Below are positions 1 through 6,566 of a stretch of DNA of 37,067 nucleotides, piece after piece. The DNA comes from a virus: the IMG/VR virus record IMGVR_UViG_3300028394_000171, positions 1-37,067 of that record, one strand, 5' to 3'. Made by a program: the position numbers and the translations under genes. How positions within the stretch are numbered: position 1 is the first letter of the stretch; each line of letters starts with the position of its first letter. The notes under the pieces were generated by a model. That model had not been told where the DNA came from. It ran no database searches and worked only from the letters and a program-made list of their open reading frames with translations.

Positions 1-1
1 T

Positions 2-181
2 ATCACTAAGGCAATTGAAATACTGGATCATTACAAGGATGAGAATGGCTTGCCCCATATGTTAGAAACATTGCAAGACATTCAGGAAAACTATGAGGAT
101 TTAAATCCTGTAGTTCAGACGGCTTTCAATGTCTTCATGCGACTAGGCAAGAAGATGTTTGCACAGAGAGAGGCGGCATGA
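2..181 (+). CDS. Hypothetical protein, 5'-truncated at window edge
   Basis: An open frame runs from the window edge to a TGA at 179-181 and gives the last 59 residues of a protein (ends FAQREAA). There is no upstream stop in this frame, so the start lies outside the window. The segment is rich in charged residues and looks helical. Its stop overlaps the ATG of the next gene (ATGA), the coupling used throughout this block. I do not recognise the family. Confidence 0.6.
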   Translation: MTKAIEILDHYKDENGLPHMLETLQDIQENYEDLNPVVQTAFNVFMRLGKKMFAQREAA

Positions 182-600
182 GAATCACACCAGTAGCACC
201 CGTCTACCCTGTGTCCAAGTTCAATAGGCACAGGGAACAAGCAGTCTATGCACCTAAACCCAAGGAGAAAATTGTGCAATATATTACACATAATGAGGAT
301 GATTCCATCAACACAAACATGACCTGCCTACGAGGTCACATCACTACTAGCTACGCTAATCTAGTGGATGCATTCGGTGAGCCATTGAAGGAAGGCTTTG
401 ATGACTACAAGTCAGATGCTGAATGGGTAGTGCAGTTTGAGGATGGTCTTGTAGCTACAATTTATAACTATAAAAATGGTATCAACTACTGTGGCTCAGA
501 GCATGGCACACCTACACATCGGATCCATGATTGGAACATAGGTGGACATGATACAGCCGTAGTTGCCTACATTATTGATGCACTTAAGGAGTTAGCATGA
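178..600 (+). CDS. Hypothetical phage protein, 140 aa
   Basis: The ATG overlaps the preceding stop and follows a purine-rich AGAGAGG site. The protein is soluble, with no membrane segment. Its middle holds a compact block (SYANLVDAFGEP, then DAEWVVQFEDGLVATIYNYKNG and a YCGSEHG) that resembles a family of unknown function often seen in environmental phages; that resemblance is from memory, not a search. It is the second gene of the early cluster. No catalytic motif can be named. Confidence 0.75.
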   Translation: MRITPVAPVYPVSKFNRHREQAVYAPKPKEKIVQYITHNEDDSINTNMTCLRGHITTSYANLVDAFGEPLKEGFDDYKSDAEWVVQFEDGLVATIYNYKNGINYCGSEHGTPTHRIHDWNIGGHDTAVVAYIIDALKELA

Positions 601-833
601 ATGCAACACAATTATTTAAACAAGCCAAAAGCAAGGCAGATCAATTGCCTATGATAGTTAGAACACCATTGCTCATAAGCTCAGTAATGATGGCTGATGT
701 AGCTCAGTGGGTATCAAATCAAGACTATTCGATGAGCCTTGGCTACAACGGAGATAAAGCCGTTGCTATTCTTAAAACAGCCAACGATGCAATTGACATG
801 ATTGGCAACTACATGCGAGAGGAAATACTGTGA
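597..833 (+). CDS. Hypothetical protein, 78 aa
   Basis: It starts at an ATG overlapping the upstream TGA, with AAGGAG five bases upstream. The product is small and mostly helical, with many Met and Ala residues, and has no transmembrane segment long enough to call. It overlaps a GTG-started small gene at its 3' end. The family is not recognised. Confidence 0.65.
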   Translation: MNATQLFKQAKSKADQLPMIVRTPLLISSVMMADVAQWVSNQDYSMSLGYNGDKAVAILKTANDAIDMIGNYMREEIL

Positions 834-964
834 CCAAGCAAGAGTTAATCAAAATGATTAGGGAACTAATCGAACCTGAGACTACCCCTGACCCTGACAA
901 TATGTCAGACGGGGAGTTGCTAGACATTATCTACGATCTTGTAAGAGCAGAGGAGGGAGTATGA
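830..964 (+). CDS. Hypothetical small acidic protein, 44 aa, GTG start
   Basis: The GTG at 830 overlaps the previous stop. The frame runs to a TGA at 962-964 that itself overlaps the next ATG (ATGA). The product begins (V/M)TKQELIKMIRELIEP and ends with an acidic helix (DGELLDIIYDLVRAEEGV). It fits exactly between two genes with coupled ends, which is the main support; the protein is too short for a family call. Confidence 0.55.
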   Translation: MTKQELIKMIRELIEPETTPDPDNMSDGELLDIIYDLVRAEEGV

Positions 965-1146
965 AAGTCAAAGACTTAGTTAAGTTGCTACTTGATTGTG
1001 ATCAAGAGAAGACAGTATTCCTATGGGAAAACCATGACATCTCGAACATTGAGGAGGTAGATGAACTCACAGACAGGGTAGATCTACATACCTACATGGA
1101 ACCTAGGGATAGGCAGATTAAAAAATTAATTATGGAGGGTGTATGA
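961..1146 (+). CDS. Hypothetical protein, 61 aa
   Basis: A strong GAGGAGGGAG ribosome site lies just before the ATG, and the gene is coupled to its neighbours on both sides by ATGA overlaps. It starts MKVKDLVKLLLDCDQEKTV, which resembles short phage proteins that open with a 'dLv..L...d.d..V' helix-strand pattern, but I cannot assign a function. Confidence 0.65.
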   Translation: MKVKDLVKLLLDCDQEKTVFLWENHDISNIEEVDELTDRVDLHTYMEPRDRQIKKLIMEGV

Positions 1147-1313
1147 AAAATACAATCGATGAGTTAGTTGCTCACAGAAATACTGCACTTGAAGTACTAG
1201 CACAGATAGCAGATGACACAGAAGATGTAGCTAGAACAGGAGATCATGCCTTGTTCTATGAACGGATGGTAGCGAATCTTGAGAGTATCCGTAGTGTATT
1301 AGACACACAATAG
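1143..1313 (+). CDS. Hypothetical protein, 56 aa
   Basis: The ATG lies inside the ATGA overlap with the previous gene, preceded by GGAGGG. The frame runs to TAG at 1311-1313. The product is helical (ELVAHRNTALEVLAQIADD, later FYERMVANLESIRSVL) and probably forms a short helical hairpin. The TAG sits next to the AGGAGG that serves the next gene. Function unknown. Confidence 0.6.
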   Translation: MKNTIDELVAHRNTALEVLAQIADDTEDVARTGDHALFYERMVANLESIRSVLDTQ

Positions 1314-1321
1314 GAGGATGT

Positions 1322-1504
1322 ATGAAAAAGTATGAGGTACTCATAGCAAGGAATGAAACCACAATCTATACCATTGAGGTGATGGCTAAGTCAGAAGACG
1401 AAGCAGAGAAGAAGGCATATGTAAAGTTCGCCAAGAATGACATCGAAGATGAAGAAGTAGTGTATGGCGAGGAAGAAACACACGAGATCAACGAGCTTGA
1501 CTAG
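1322..1504 (+). CDS. Hypothetical protein, 60 aa, acidic C-terminus
   Basis: AGGAGG at about 1313-1318 precedes the ATG. The sequence opens KKYEVLIARNETTIYTIEV, then AKSEDEAEKKA, a beta-beta-alpha layout common in tiny phage proteins, and ends in a strongly acidic tail (DIEDEEVVYGEEE). It shares a general 'E(A/Q)xxK' helix with the following 46-aa gene, so the two may be distant paralogues; this is a weak inference. Confidence 0.65.
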   Translation: MKKYEVLIARNETTIYTIEVMAKSEDEAEKKAYVKFAKNDIEDEEVVYGEEETHEINELD

Positions 1505-1515
1505 GAGAATGGGCA

Positions 1516-1656
1516 ATGGCTTTTTATTTCACAGTAGAACGAGAAGGTAAGTGGGAAGTTTTGTTTTCTCATGTTAATGGCGAGGACTTGATTAAGGTAT
1601 GTAATACCGAAGAACAAGCCGAGAAAGTAATTAAGGTACTGGAGGAAGAAGCATGA
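1516..1656 (+). CDS. Hypothetical protein, 46 aa
   Basis: The ATG at 1516 follows AGGAGAATGGGCA and the frame runs to TGA at 1654-1656, overlapping the next ATG. The product starts MAFYFTVEREGKWEVLF and ends in a helix (EEQAEKVIKVLEEEA). It fills the space between two confident genes with coupled junctions. No family recognised. Confidence 0.55.
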   Translation: MAFYFTVEREGKWEVLFSHVNGEDLIKVCNTEEQAEKVIKVLEEEA

Positions 1657-2042
1657 GGGTATTCGTATACTGGAATTTACATAAGGACTGTTGGTCTGTG
1701 AAGGCACTCGAAGGTGAGAACAAGGGCAGAGTCATTAAGCATGCCAACAACATCAACCTCACTCACTGCACATTCAAGGTGTCCAAGGCAGGCAGAGAGC
1801 GTGTACTCAGGGAGCATAGAAAGAATGTACATGCAGGTGTAGTAGGTAACCTAAGTTTTGTAGGTGAGGTAGGTGACACTGCCTTATGGGAATGTGCCAG
1901 TACTTACTATGCATTTGTACCTGTTACATACAATCCGTATAAGTATCAGACATTTGTGCGTAAGAACAATGATCACATTGAAATGCACAGATCTAGTGAG
2001 GTATTTTTAAATCAAGATCGGAGTGTCTATGCAATCGTCTAA
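1653..2042 (+). CDS. Hypothetical protein, 129 aa, basic
   Basis: GGAGGAAGAAGC precedes the ATG. The N-terminal half (MRVFVYWNLHKDCWSVKALEG, then GRVIKHANNINLTHCTFKVS) is a pattern I associate with small phage proteins of unknown function. The middle is rich in Arg, Lys and His, which would suit nucleic-acid contact, but there is no motif to prove it. It is followed by about 100 bases without a gene that hold a candidate promoter and palindrome. Confidence 0.7.
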   Translation: MRVFVYWNLHKDCWSVKALEGENKGRVIKHANNINLTHCTFKVSKAGRERVLREHRKNVHAGVVGNLSFVGEVGDTALWECASTYYAFVPVTYNPYKYQTFVRKNNDHIEMHRSSEVFLNQDRSVYAIV

Positions 2043-2055
2043 GGGTTTGTCCCTA

Positions 2056-2085
2056 TTGACAGGGGTTTATTGTAGCTACGATACT
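2056..2085 (+). promoter_or_regulatory. Candidate sigma70-type promoter
   Basis: TTGACA at 2056-2061 is a perfect -35 box. GATACT at 2080-2085, 18 bases downstream, matches the -10 consensus at 4 of 6 positions. It lies in one of the few intergenic gaps of the early block and points at the gene starting at 2139. The -10 match is mediocre and no transcript data exist. Confidence 0.45.
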
Positions 2086-2106
2086 AGCAAGGCTTTATGT
2101 TTCTAC

Positions 2107-2122
2107 TGTCGAATGTTCGACA
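2107..2122. promoter_or_regulatory. 16-base inverted repeat between promoter and start codon
   Basis: TGTCGAA-TG-TTCGACA is a perfect 7+7 inverted repeat with a two-base centre. It lies 21 bases after the candidate -10 box and just before the AAGGAG of the gene at 2139. Its place suits a repressor operator; it could also fold as a very short hairpin in the mRNA leader. No matching repressor is evident. Confidence 0.4.
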
Positions 2123-2138
2123 CTACAAGGAGATCGTT

Positions 2139-2564
2139 ATGAAAGTATGCAAAGTAGAAGTGGAAGTACCAGCAGGTCAGTACATCTTAGGTGACCCATG
2201 CTATGCAGTACCCGATGATGAGTGGATGGAGTTGCTAGAGTCTTGTGATTACTTTGATAATCCTATTGGCAAAATTACAAGGCACGATAAATCTTACTAT
2301 CGTATCGTGGCATTCAGTACCCGTTGGGGTGATGGTTGCTACGATGGTACAGATGGCAACATGTACCCTGTAGATGCAGGCTTGATAGGTCTGGTGCCTG
2401 TAGAGTTATTGGGCAGTGATGTCCATAACTTAAGGGGTGACCTGTCTAAGATCGTCACATTCGATAAGCCAGTTAAATGTAGCAGTGATGGTGAAGGTAA
2501 GCTACGCTTCGGTCACATCACAATAGACACAGATCCTGCAGATGAGGAGGAGGATGATGAGTAG
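2139..2564 (+). CDS. Hypothetical phage protein, 141 aa
   Basis: AAGGAG at 2127-2132 fixes the ATG at 2139; a longer in-frame version from 2097 would run through the palindrome and has no ribosome site. The N-terminal block GQYILGDPCYAVPDDEW followed by an RWGDGCYDGTDG stretch resembles a phage and bacterial family of unknown function in which the 'LGDPCY' strand is typical. The C-terminus is acidic (DPADEEEDDE). It is probably the first gene of a separate transcript because of the promoter-like sequence upstream. Confidence 0.75.
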   Translation: MKVCKVEVEVPAGQYILGDPCYAVPDDEWMELLESCDYFDNPIGKITRHDKSYYRIVAFSTRWGDGCYDGTDGNMYPVDAGLIGLVPVELLGSDVHNLRGDLSKIVTFDKPVKCSSDGEGKLRFGHITIDTDPADEEEDDE

Positions 2565-2652
2565 GCTAGAGATTGCCTGTAGCCTAGTGCTTACAGGAAT
2601 GGCAGTGAGTGCCTGCCTGATGGCACTGTATATGATGGTGGTGTGGCTATGA
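2557..2652 (+). CDS. Single-span membrane peptide, 31 aa
   Basis: It starts inside the 3' end of the upstream gene after a GAGGAGGAGG run. The peptide is almost entirely one hydrophobic helix (IACSLVLTGMAVSACLMAL). Its stop (TGA 2650-2652) overlaps the ATG of another membrane peptide. Strong ribosome site and coupling support translation; the role is unknown. Confidence 0.5.
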   Translation: MSRLEIACSLVLTGMAVSACLMALYMMVVWL

Positions 2653-2771
2653 GAAAAGAAATTTGGTTACTTGCAATGTTAGTTTTATTTGGTTTGACAA
2701 TTATGATTGGCGGTTTAACTGTAGGTTACACGATAGGAGAATTGATATGGCAATCTCAAGTACTGATGTAG
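2649..2771 (+). CDS. Single-span membrane peptide, 40 aa
   Basis: The ATG at 2649 overlaps the previous stop. The frame ends at TAG 2769-2771, inside the start of the next gene. Residues 6-30 are hydrophobic (WLLAMLVLFGLTIMIGGLTV), giving one membrane helix after a charged MRKE start (N-in expected). It forms a tandem pair with the 31-aa peptide upstream. Function unknown; small phage membrane peptides can affect host membrane processes, but nothing here proves it. Confidence 0.5.
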   Translation: MRKEIWLLAMLVLFGLTIMIGGLTVGYTIGELIWQSQVLM

Positions 2772-3001
2772 AAATGTTTGGATGTACACAGCAATCAATG
2801 GACACCATGCTAGAGGATAGCCTGTACAGATCCATGTTAGGTGATACGAATGGGGCATTGATGCTAGCGATGGGTATCCTCAGTGATGCACAGCATGTGA
2901 TGGCACATGGTGACACAGAGATGGCTAGGCAGTTCATCAACAAGTCCAAGTATGTGATCAGTAAGGTGATGGATCAACACGATAACCGAGAGGAGGAGTA
3001 A
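2747..3001 (+). CDS. Hypothetical protein, 84 aa
   Basis: AGGAGAATTGAT before the ATG at 2747 supports this start (MAISSTDVEMFG). A longer reading from 2663 would overlap the whole membrane peptide and has no ribosome site. The product is Met-rich and helical (LMLAMGILSDAQHVMAHGD, then EMARQFINKSKYVISKVMD). A region of this kind, with a helical tail and a 'd.e.aR..iN.aK..i' helix, is common in phage proteins of unknown role. Confidence 0.65.
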   Translation: MAISSTDVEMFGCTQQSMDTMLEDSLYRSMLGDTNGALMLAMGILSDAQHVMAHGDTEMARQFINKSKYVISKVMDQHDNREEE

Positions 3002-3003
3002 TC

Positions 3004-3231
3004 ATGCCAAGAGAGATACATTTCAATGGTCGTAAGCCAAGCAAGCAACAGGTAATGAAGCATGTCCGTAGGCTAGTGCAAGAAGGTTGGTATCACATCG
3101 AAGTATTTTGGGGTGAGAACTGGATAGAGCTTGAAAATATCAATGGTGACTGGTATGGCAGTGGATGGATCAGGGACATCTCTGGTCAGGACATAGCTAG
3201 GTTTGAATTGAATGAAAGGAGAGCAGCATAA
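3004..3231 (+). CDS. Hypothetical basic protein, 75 aa
   Basis: GAGGAGGAGTAATC precedes the ATG. The N-terminus is basic (PREIHFNGRKPSKQQVMKHVRR) and is followed by Trp-rich strands (GWYHIEVFWGENWIELEN). The basic helix would suit nucleic-acid binding, but no fold can be named. It is joined to the next gene by a TAATG junction. Confidence 0.65.
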   Translation: MPREIHFNGRKPSKQQVMKHVRRLVQEGWYHIEVFWGENWIELENINGDWYGSGWIRDISGQDIARFELNERRAA

Positions 3232-3548
3232 TGGGTACATATGTATACAGGGTGACAGGTGTCAAGGTTAAGTGTAGCGATGGAGTGCTAGCTAATGTAG
3301 CTAAGTTTGCATACAAACCCTACTGGGGTATAGGTTCAGACTCAGCCAATGCCAAGCTACACTTCAGGTCTGGTGCTACATCAAGTGATGCACAAGCATG
3401 GAAGGGCAAGATCACTGAGCGATTCGTGATAGAAGATACAGTGTATCTGAATACAAGTAGACGAGGTACATTCTATGATGACTACCTAGGTTCCGATCAA
3501 TACCCAGTACTCAAGGGTGTAACAGTAGAGGAGAATGCAAATGGATGA
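3231..3548 (+). CDS. Hypothetical protein, 105 aa
   Basis: The ATG shares its A with the upstream TAA; AAAGGAGAGCAGC is the ribosome site. The protein is beta-rich, starting GTYVYRVTGVKVKCSDG and holding a KFAYKPYWG strand. This is typical of a small all-beta phage protein family that I have seen without assigned function. No membrane segment. Confidence 0.65.
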   Translation: MGTYVYRVTGVKVKCSDGVLANVAKFAYKPYWGIGSDSANAKLHFRSGATSSDAQAWKGKITERFVIEDTVYLNTSRRGTFYDDYLGSDQYPVLKGVTVEENANG

Positions 3549-3822
3549 GTTAACACTCAAAGCAAACATGGCTATGGCATGGCAGTACGATGGTAGTGAT
3601 GACTGGTGGCATGCAGTCACAGTCGATGGGGTTACATGGGACATCAATGTGTGGGATGCCTGTGTGTATGGAGATGAGGAGCGATCAGGATTACAGATGA
3701 CTGCATACCCCCTTACTACAGAAAGTACGACAGACACAATGAATTACATTCCATTGGAAATTAGTAGTATCACTATGAAAATTTCCCAGTTAAAACAAAA
3801 GGTTAAGGAGCTAGTGCAATGA
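3541..3822 (+). CDS. Hypothetical protein, 93 aa
   Basis: The ATG at 3541 lies at a workable distance from GAGGAG at about 3529-3534; the in-frame ATG at 3535 is too close to it. The N-terminal half is acidic and Trp-rich (AWQYDGSDDWWHAVTVDGV). The C-terminus has a short Lys-rich helix (SQLKQKVKELVQ) that could form a coiled coil. Overlaps both neighbours. Function unknown. Confidence 0.6.
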   Translation: MDELTLKANMAMAWQYDGSDDWWHAVTVDGVTWDINVWDACVYGDEERSGLQMTAYPLTTESTTDTMNYIPLEISSITMKISQLKQKVKELVQ

Positions 3823-4037
3823 GAACAGATCTATGCATATCGCATGACGATAACGATGACACACACTACATCAACTTTGATCGCATTATAGGTGATGGGC
3901 TAGGTGTAGAGACAGGTGGGTACATCTCGGTAAGGCAAGATGCAGATGGCAATGTGTATGTCATTTGCATTGACACAGAAGGTGATGTACTAGCAGAGGT
4001 AGTGCTCCCAGTAAACGCTTTAATAGGAGGTGCATGA
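3819..4037 (+). CDS. Hypothetical protein, 72 aa
   Basis: AAGGAGCTAGTGCA precedes the ATG. The sequence is acidic and probably beta-rich (HYINFDRIIGDGLGV, then YISVRQDADGNVYVIC). Its TGA overlaps the next gene. No family recognised. Confidence 0.6.
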   Translation: MRTDLCISHDDNDDTHYINFDRIIGDGLGVETGGYISVRQDADGNVYVICIDTEGDVLAEVVLPVNALIGGA

Positions 4038-4228
4038 TGAGCAAGCAAGTATTGTGGGTAATTAGCGAGAAGCATACCGATCACATCTTCTCAACACTCA
4101 AGGAAGCTAAGGCTTCTACTGTAGGGTTTGACGATTGGTTTTTTGGTAGCAGTAATAACATCCGTATCATTGCCCGTGTAGTACTAGATAGATTTCGTAA
4201 GCGTAAACAGAAAGGAACTAATGGATGA
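4037..4228 (+). CDS. Hypothetical basic protein, 63 aa
   Basis: AGGAGG at 4025-4030 stands six bases before the ATG at 4037; the adjacent in-frame ATG at 4034 is only three bases away, so 4037 is preferred, but 4034 (64 aa) is possible. The product ends in a strongly basic tail (LDRFRKRKQKGTNG). Function unknown. Confidence 0.6.
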   Translation: MSKQVLWVISEKHTDHIFSTLKEAKASTVGFDDWFFGSSNNIRIIARVVLDRFRKRKQKGTNG

Positions 4229-4691
4229 TGCACTTGAAGTGGTAATCCCTAATCACCCCCAAGCTAGGGAGCGTAACAAGTTTGGTGCCCCAGTTGATAT
4301 CAAGACACATGACTGGGTACATACCAACATAAAGTTTGTAGGTACAGCACAGGAGTATGCTAATATATACAATGCATTCAAAGGTACTAGCCCATTCACT
4401 AGCCTAGGATACAAGGCACAGGCTGATTGCCCTACTCATACCATCAGTGGGTGGTCAGTAAGGGAATGTCCTGTAGCTAAGTACGATGGAGATAGTTTGT
4501 GGGTAGCATTGGAATCAAGGGGTAGTACACCCTGTGTATTCTTGCAGCATGTAGCAGACACACAAAGTATTACAGTTGTAGGTACACATTTACCTGTGTA
4601 TTCAATGAAGTGGAAGCAAACGATTTATACTAAGGGTAATCCCCCATTGACAAAGCAATATGGGAAGCCTGATACTAGCAGTGCAATTTAA
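4221..4691 (+). CDS. Hypothetical protein, 156 aa
   Basis: The ATG follows AAAGGAACTA and overlaps the previous stop by eight bases. The protein is soluble and mixed alpha/beta, with Cys residues at about 69, 83 and 105. It has a long stretch without low-complexity sequence, consistent with a folded enzyme or binding protein, but I see no motif to name. It is the last gene before a 31-base leader and the DUF932 gene. Confidence 0.65.
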   Translation: MDDALEVVIPNHPQARERNKFGAPVDIKTHDWVHTNIKFVGTAQEYANIYNAFKGTSPFTSLGYKAQADCPTHTISGWSVRECPVAKYDGDSLWVALESRGSTPCVFLQHVADTQSITVVGTHLPVYSMKWKQTIYTKGNPPLTKQYGKPDTSSAI

Positions 4692-4722
4692 TTTCAACCA
4701 TACATATCTATAAGGAAATAAT

Positions 4723-5598
4723 ATGTTAATCAAATCAGCAAACGGTATTCCATCTCTCCCAACTTTCTTGGACTTCAACCCAGTGCGTGAGCCACAAACT
4801 CGCAATGGTGTTGCAGTACCTAACAAGTTCTGGACAATCAATCCACTCACTGACACAGTCATCGGTGATGGTAAGTCTGTGCATAACCCAAAGAACTTCC
4901 GTGTTGTATGGGATAACATGCGTGAAGGCTTAGCGATTGCTAAGTTAGACACAAGCAATGTGGATGTAGAGTTCAATGCCATGAACAATGGTGCTGCATT
5001 CTCAGCCAAGATTATCCTCAAGCAATACAACTTCGAGAAGAAGTTAGGTGAGCCTGCAAAGATGGTGATGCATGTTCGTGACTCACATGACCAGTCAGTC
5101 AAGATGCAGATCAGTGCAATGATCTATCGCTTAGCTTGCTTGAATGGAATGATTGCTCCTCGTGAGAAGGTAGGTATCTCACAGAAGCACACTACATTCT
5201 ACGATCCTGAAGTGATCGGCAAGGTAGCATCACAGTTCCCTGAGCGATTAGAGCGTGATGCACAAGTCATGTATCAGATGCAAGGTATCAAAGTTAATCG
5301 TGACTTTGCACTCGACTTCTTCCGTAGGAATGTAGCTACCTACATGACTAAGACAGGTCAGAAGGTAAACAACAAGTGGCTTGAGCGTATCATCGGTATC
5401 TACGATAGCTACGACACAATGCGTGGTACCGCATACCAAGTGTACAACACACTGACACACATCAGCACTCACGTTGAAGCACAGCGTGATGGTACTGAGG
5501 TGGAGCGTAAGCGTATCCGTATTGAACAGGACATCGAGTCTGTCATTCAGGGTGCTGAATTCCAGCAGTTGATTACCCCTGAGTTAGAGTACGCTTAA
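4723..5598 (+). CDS. DUF932 family phage/plasmid-like protein, 291 aa
   Basis: AAGGAAATAAT precedes the ATG. Family features are visible: an N-terminal strand region (NPVREPQTRNGVAVPNKFW), a central RLACLNGMIAPR block and a C-terminal NTLTHISTHVEAQRDG helix, the layout of DUF932 (phage/plasmid-like TIGR03299) proteins of about 270-400 residues. Such proteins occur in many phages and plasmids; their biochemical role is not established, though genomic position often links them to replication or early takeover. The gene has its own leader and a strong terminator straight after its stop, so it can be expressed as a unit, probably at a high level. Confidence 0.85.
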   Translation: MLIKSANGIPSLPTFLDFNPVREPQTRNGVAVPNKFWTINPLTDTVIGDGKSVHNPKNFRVVWDNMREGLAIAKLDTSNVDVEFNAMNNGAAFSAKIILKQYNFEKKLGEPAKMVMHVRDSHDQSVKMQISAMIYRLACLNGMIAPREKVGISQKHTTFYDPEVIGKVASQFPERLERDAQVMYQMQGIKVNRDFALDFFRRNVATYMTKTGQKVNNKWLERIIGIYDSYDTMRGTAYQVYNTLTHISTHVEAQRDGTEVERKRIRIEQDIESVIQGAEFQQLITPELEYA

Positions 5599-5599
5599 T

Positions 5600-5633
5600 G
5601 ATAGGGGAGGGTAACACCTCCCTTATCTTTCTT
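5600..5633 (+). terminator. Rho-independent terminator after DUF932 gene
   Basis: An 11-base stem (GATAGGGGAGG with CCTCCCTTATC, one G-T pair) closes a six-base loop GTAACA and is followed by TTTCTT. It begins two bases after the stop codon at 5596-5598. This is the clearest intrinsic terminator in the plus-strand early block. Confidence 0.8.
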
Positions 5634-5655
5634 CAATGAAATCAAGGAGTTACGA

Positions 5656-5997
5656 GTGAAAAAAGTTAAGGATTCATGCACATTAACAGATAGAATAGAG
5701 CAATTTGCAGCTAAGAAATACATAGCTATCAAAGATAAGTACGATGTAGAAGATGGTATACAAAGTATACGCAATACAATCGATGATCTAGATTCATTCA
5801 TTGATCTGTATGTAGACTCGCCTACTATACTCACAGAAGACGAGGTATGGAACTACCTAGAGGGTATCAAGTCTGTGCTTACACTGCGAGTAGAGCAGCT
5901 ATGGAATGCACACATACAGCGTGAACACTTGGATGGGTACGGTGAGATAAACGAAGTGATGGAATGTAAGGCACAGAAGAAAGCTAAAAAGAAATGA
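5656..5997 (+). CDS. Hypothetical protein, 113 aa, GTG start
   Basis: The start is GTG at 5656 after AAGGAGTTACGA. The protein is helical and charged, with many Asp/Glu in the middle (DSFIDLYVDSPTILTEDEV) and a Lys-rich end (KAQKKAKKK). The stop overlaps the ATG of the next gene. It is the first gene after the terminator, so a promoter may lie at 5634-5655, but I see no good match to consensus there. Function unknown. Confidence 0.65.
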   Translation: MKKVKDSCTLTDRIEQFAAKKYIAIKDKYDVEDGIQSIRNTIDDLDSFIDLYVDSPTILTEDEVWNYLEGIKSVLTLRVEQLWNAHIQREHLDGYGEINEVMECKAQKKAKKK

Positions 5998-6215
5998 ATA
6001 TCACCATCAAGGTAACTAAAGAACACAAGGATGGCTCTGCTGATGCACAGGTAACCTTTGACAAGGAAGCACTAGAGTACATGGTTGAGTATGCAGTGGT
6101 AGGTATGCTCAAGGAATACTGTGACAAGAAAGATAAGGAGTGGAACCCCGATGCCAAAGCAAAGCCAACAAGAAAAACCAGTACCCCCAAAAAGGAAGTA
6201 CGTAGAAGGACATGA
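5994..6215 (+). CDS. Hypothetical basic protein, 73 aa
   Basis: The ATG overlaps the upstream TGA. An N-terminal strand (NITIKVTKEHKDGSADAQV) leads into a helix and a very basic, Pro/Thr/Lys-rich tail (KAKPTRKTSTPKKEVRRRT). The tail suggests binding to nucleic acid. It ends two bases before the preferred start of the helix-turn-helix gene that follows. Family not recognised. Confidence 0.6.
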   Translation: MNITIKVTKEHKDGSADAQVTFDKEALEYMVEYAVVGMLKEYCDKKDKEWNPDAKAKPTRKTSTPKKEVRRRT

Positions 6216-6216
6216 C

Positions 6217-6351
6217 ATGTCGCTTGAAGAAGTAGCTCAGGTCTTCGGTATACACAGAAACAGTGTGCATGATACAGAGAAGAGAGCACTACGTAAGTTC
6301 AAGGCAGGCATAGAAGCAAGAGGGTATAAGCTAGAGGATTTCTTTAGATGA
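6217..6351 (+). CDS. Small sigma70-region-4-like helix-turn-helix protein
   Basis: The sequence MSLEEVAQVFGIHRNSVHD followed by EKRALRKFK matches the pattern of sigma70 region 4 (a turn between two helices, then a recognition helix ending in 'E..ALrKL/F'). AAGGA at 6206-6210, six bases before the ATG at 6217, decides this start (44 aa). A longer form from the ATG at 6151 (66 aa) would overlap the previous gene by 65 bases and has a poorer site, but it is possible. The protein has no other sigma domains, so it is more likely a small DNA-binding regulator of phage or host transcription than a working sigma factor. Confidence 0.65.
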   Translation: MSLEEVAQVFGIHRNSVHDTEKRALRKFKAGIEARGYKLEDFFR

Positions 6352-6566
6352 GTTGGCTGATAAAGAGTCTCTTGATTTTTGTGTTTGCATTTGGGATTTT
6401 AGTGGGACATACGATGGGTAGGATGGAGTGGTCACACTCAGAATGTAATGACATCCCAGATCATACGGCTTGGCTGTCAGTTAGAGATGGTGTCTATAGA
6501 TGCTTTTGGATTCAGAACAATTACCCGTGGAGGGTTAGACTACAAGGAGTTATTGATGTCAGATAA
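6348..6566 (+). CDS. Membrane-anchored small protein, 72 aa
   Basis: The ATG overlaps the upstream TGA. Residues 4-22 (LIKSLLIFVFAFGILVGHTM) form one hydrophobic helix or an uncleaved signal anchor. The remaining 50 residues, with Cys at about 34 and 53, would be outside the cytoplasm (N-in). It overlaps the first bases of the DUF5664 gene. Function unknown. Confidence 0.6.
   Translation: MSWLIKSLLIFVFAFGILVGHTMGRMEWSHSECNDIPDHTAWLSVRDGVYRCFWIQNNYPWRVRLQGVIDVR

Noticed and set aside
2097-2138. Longer N-terminus for the 141-aa protein starting at 2097
   Set aside because: No ribosome site at 2097, whereas AAGGAG stands seven bases before 2139; the extension would also run through the palindrome.
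4602-5102. 166-codon open frame on the minus strand across the DUF932 gene
   Set aside because: It is antisense to two confident genes, has no ribosome site, and its product has a shadow-like composition rich in Leu and Ser.
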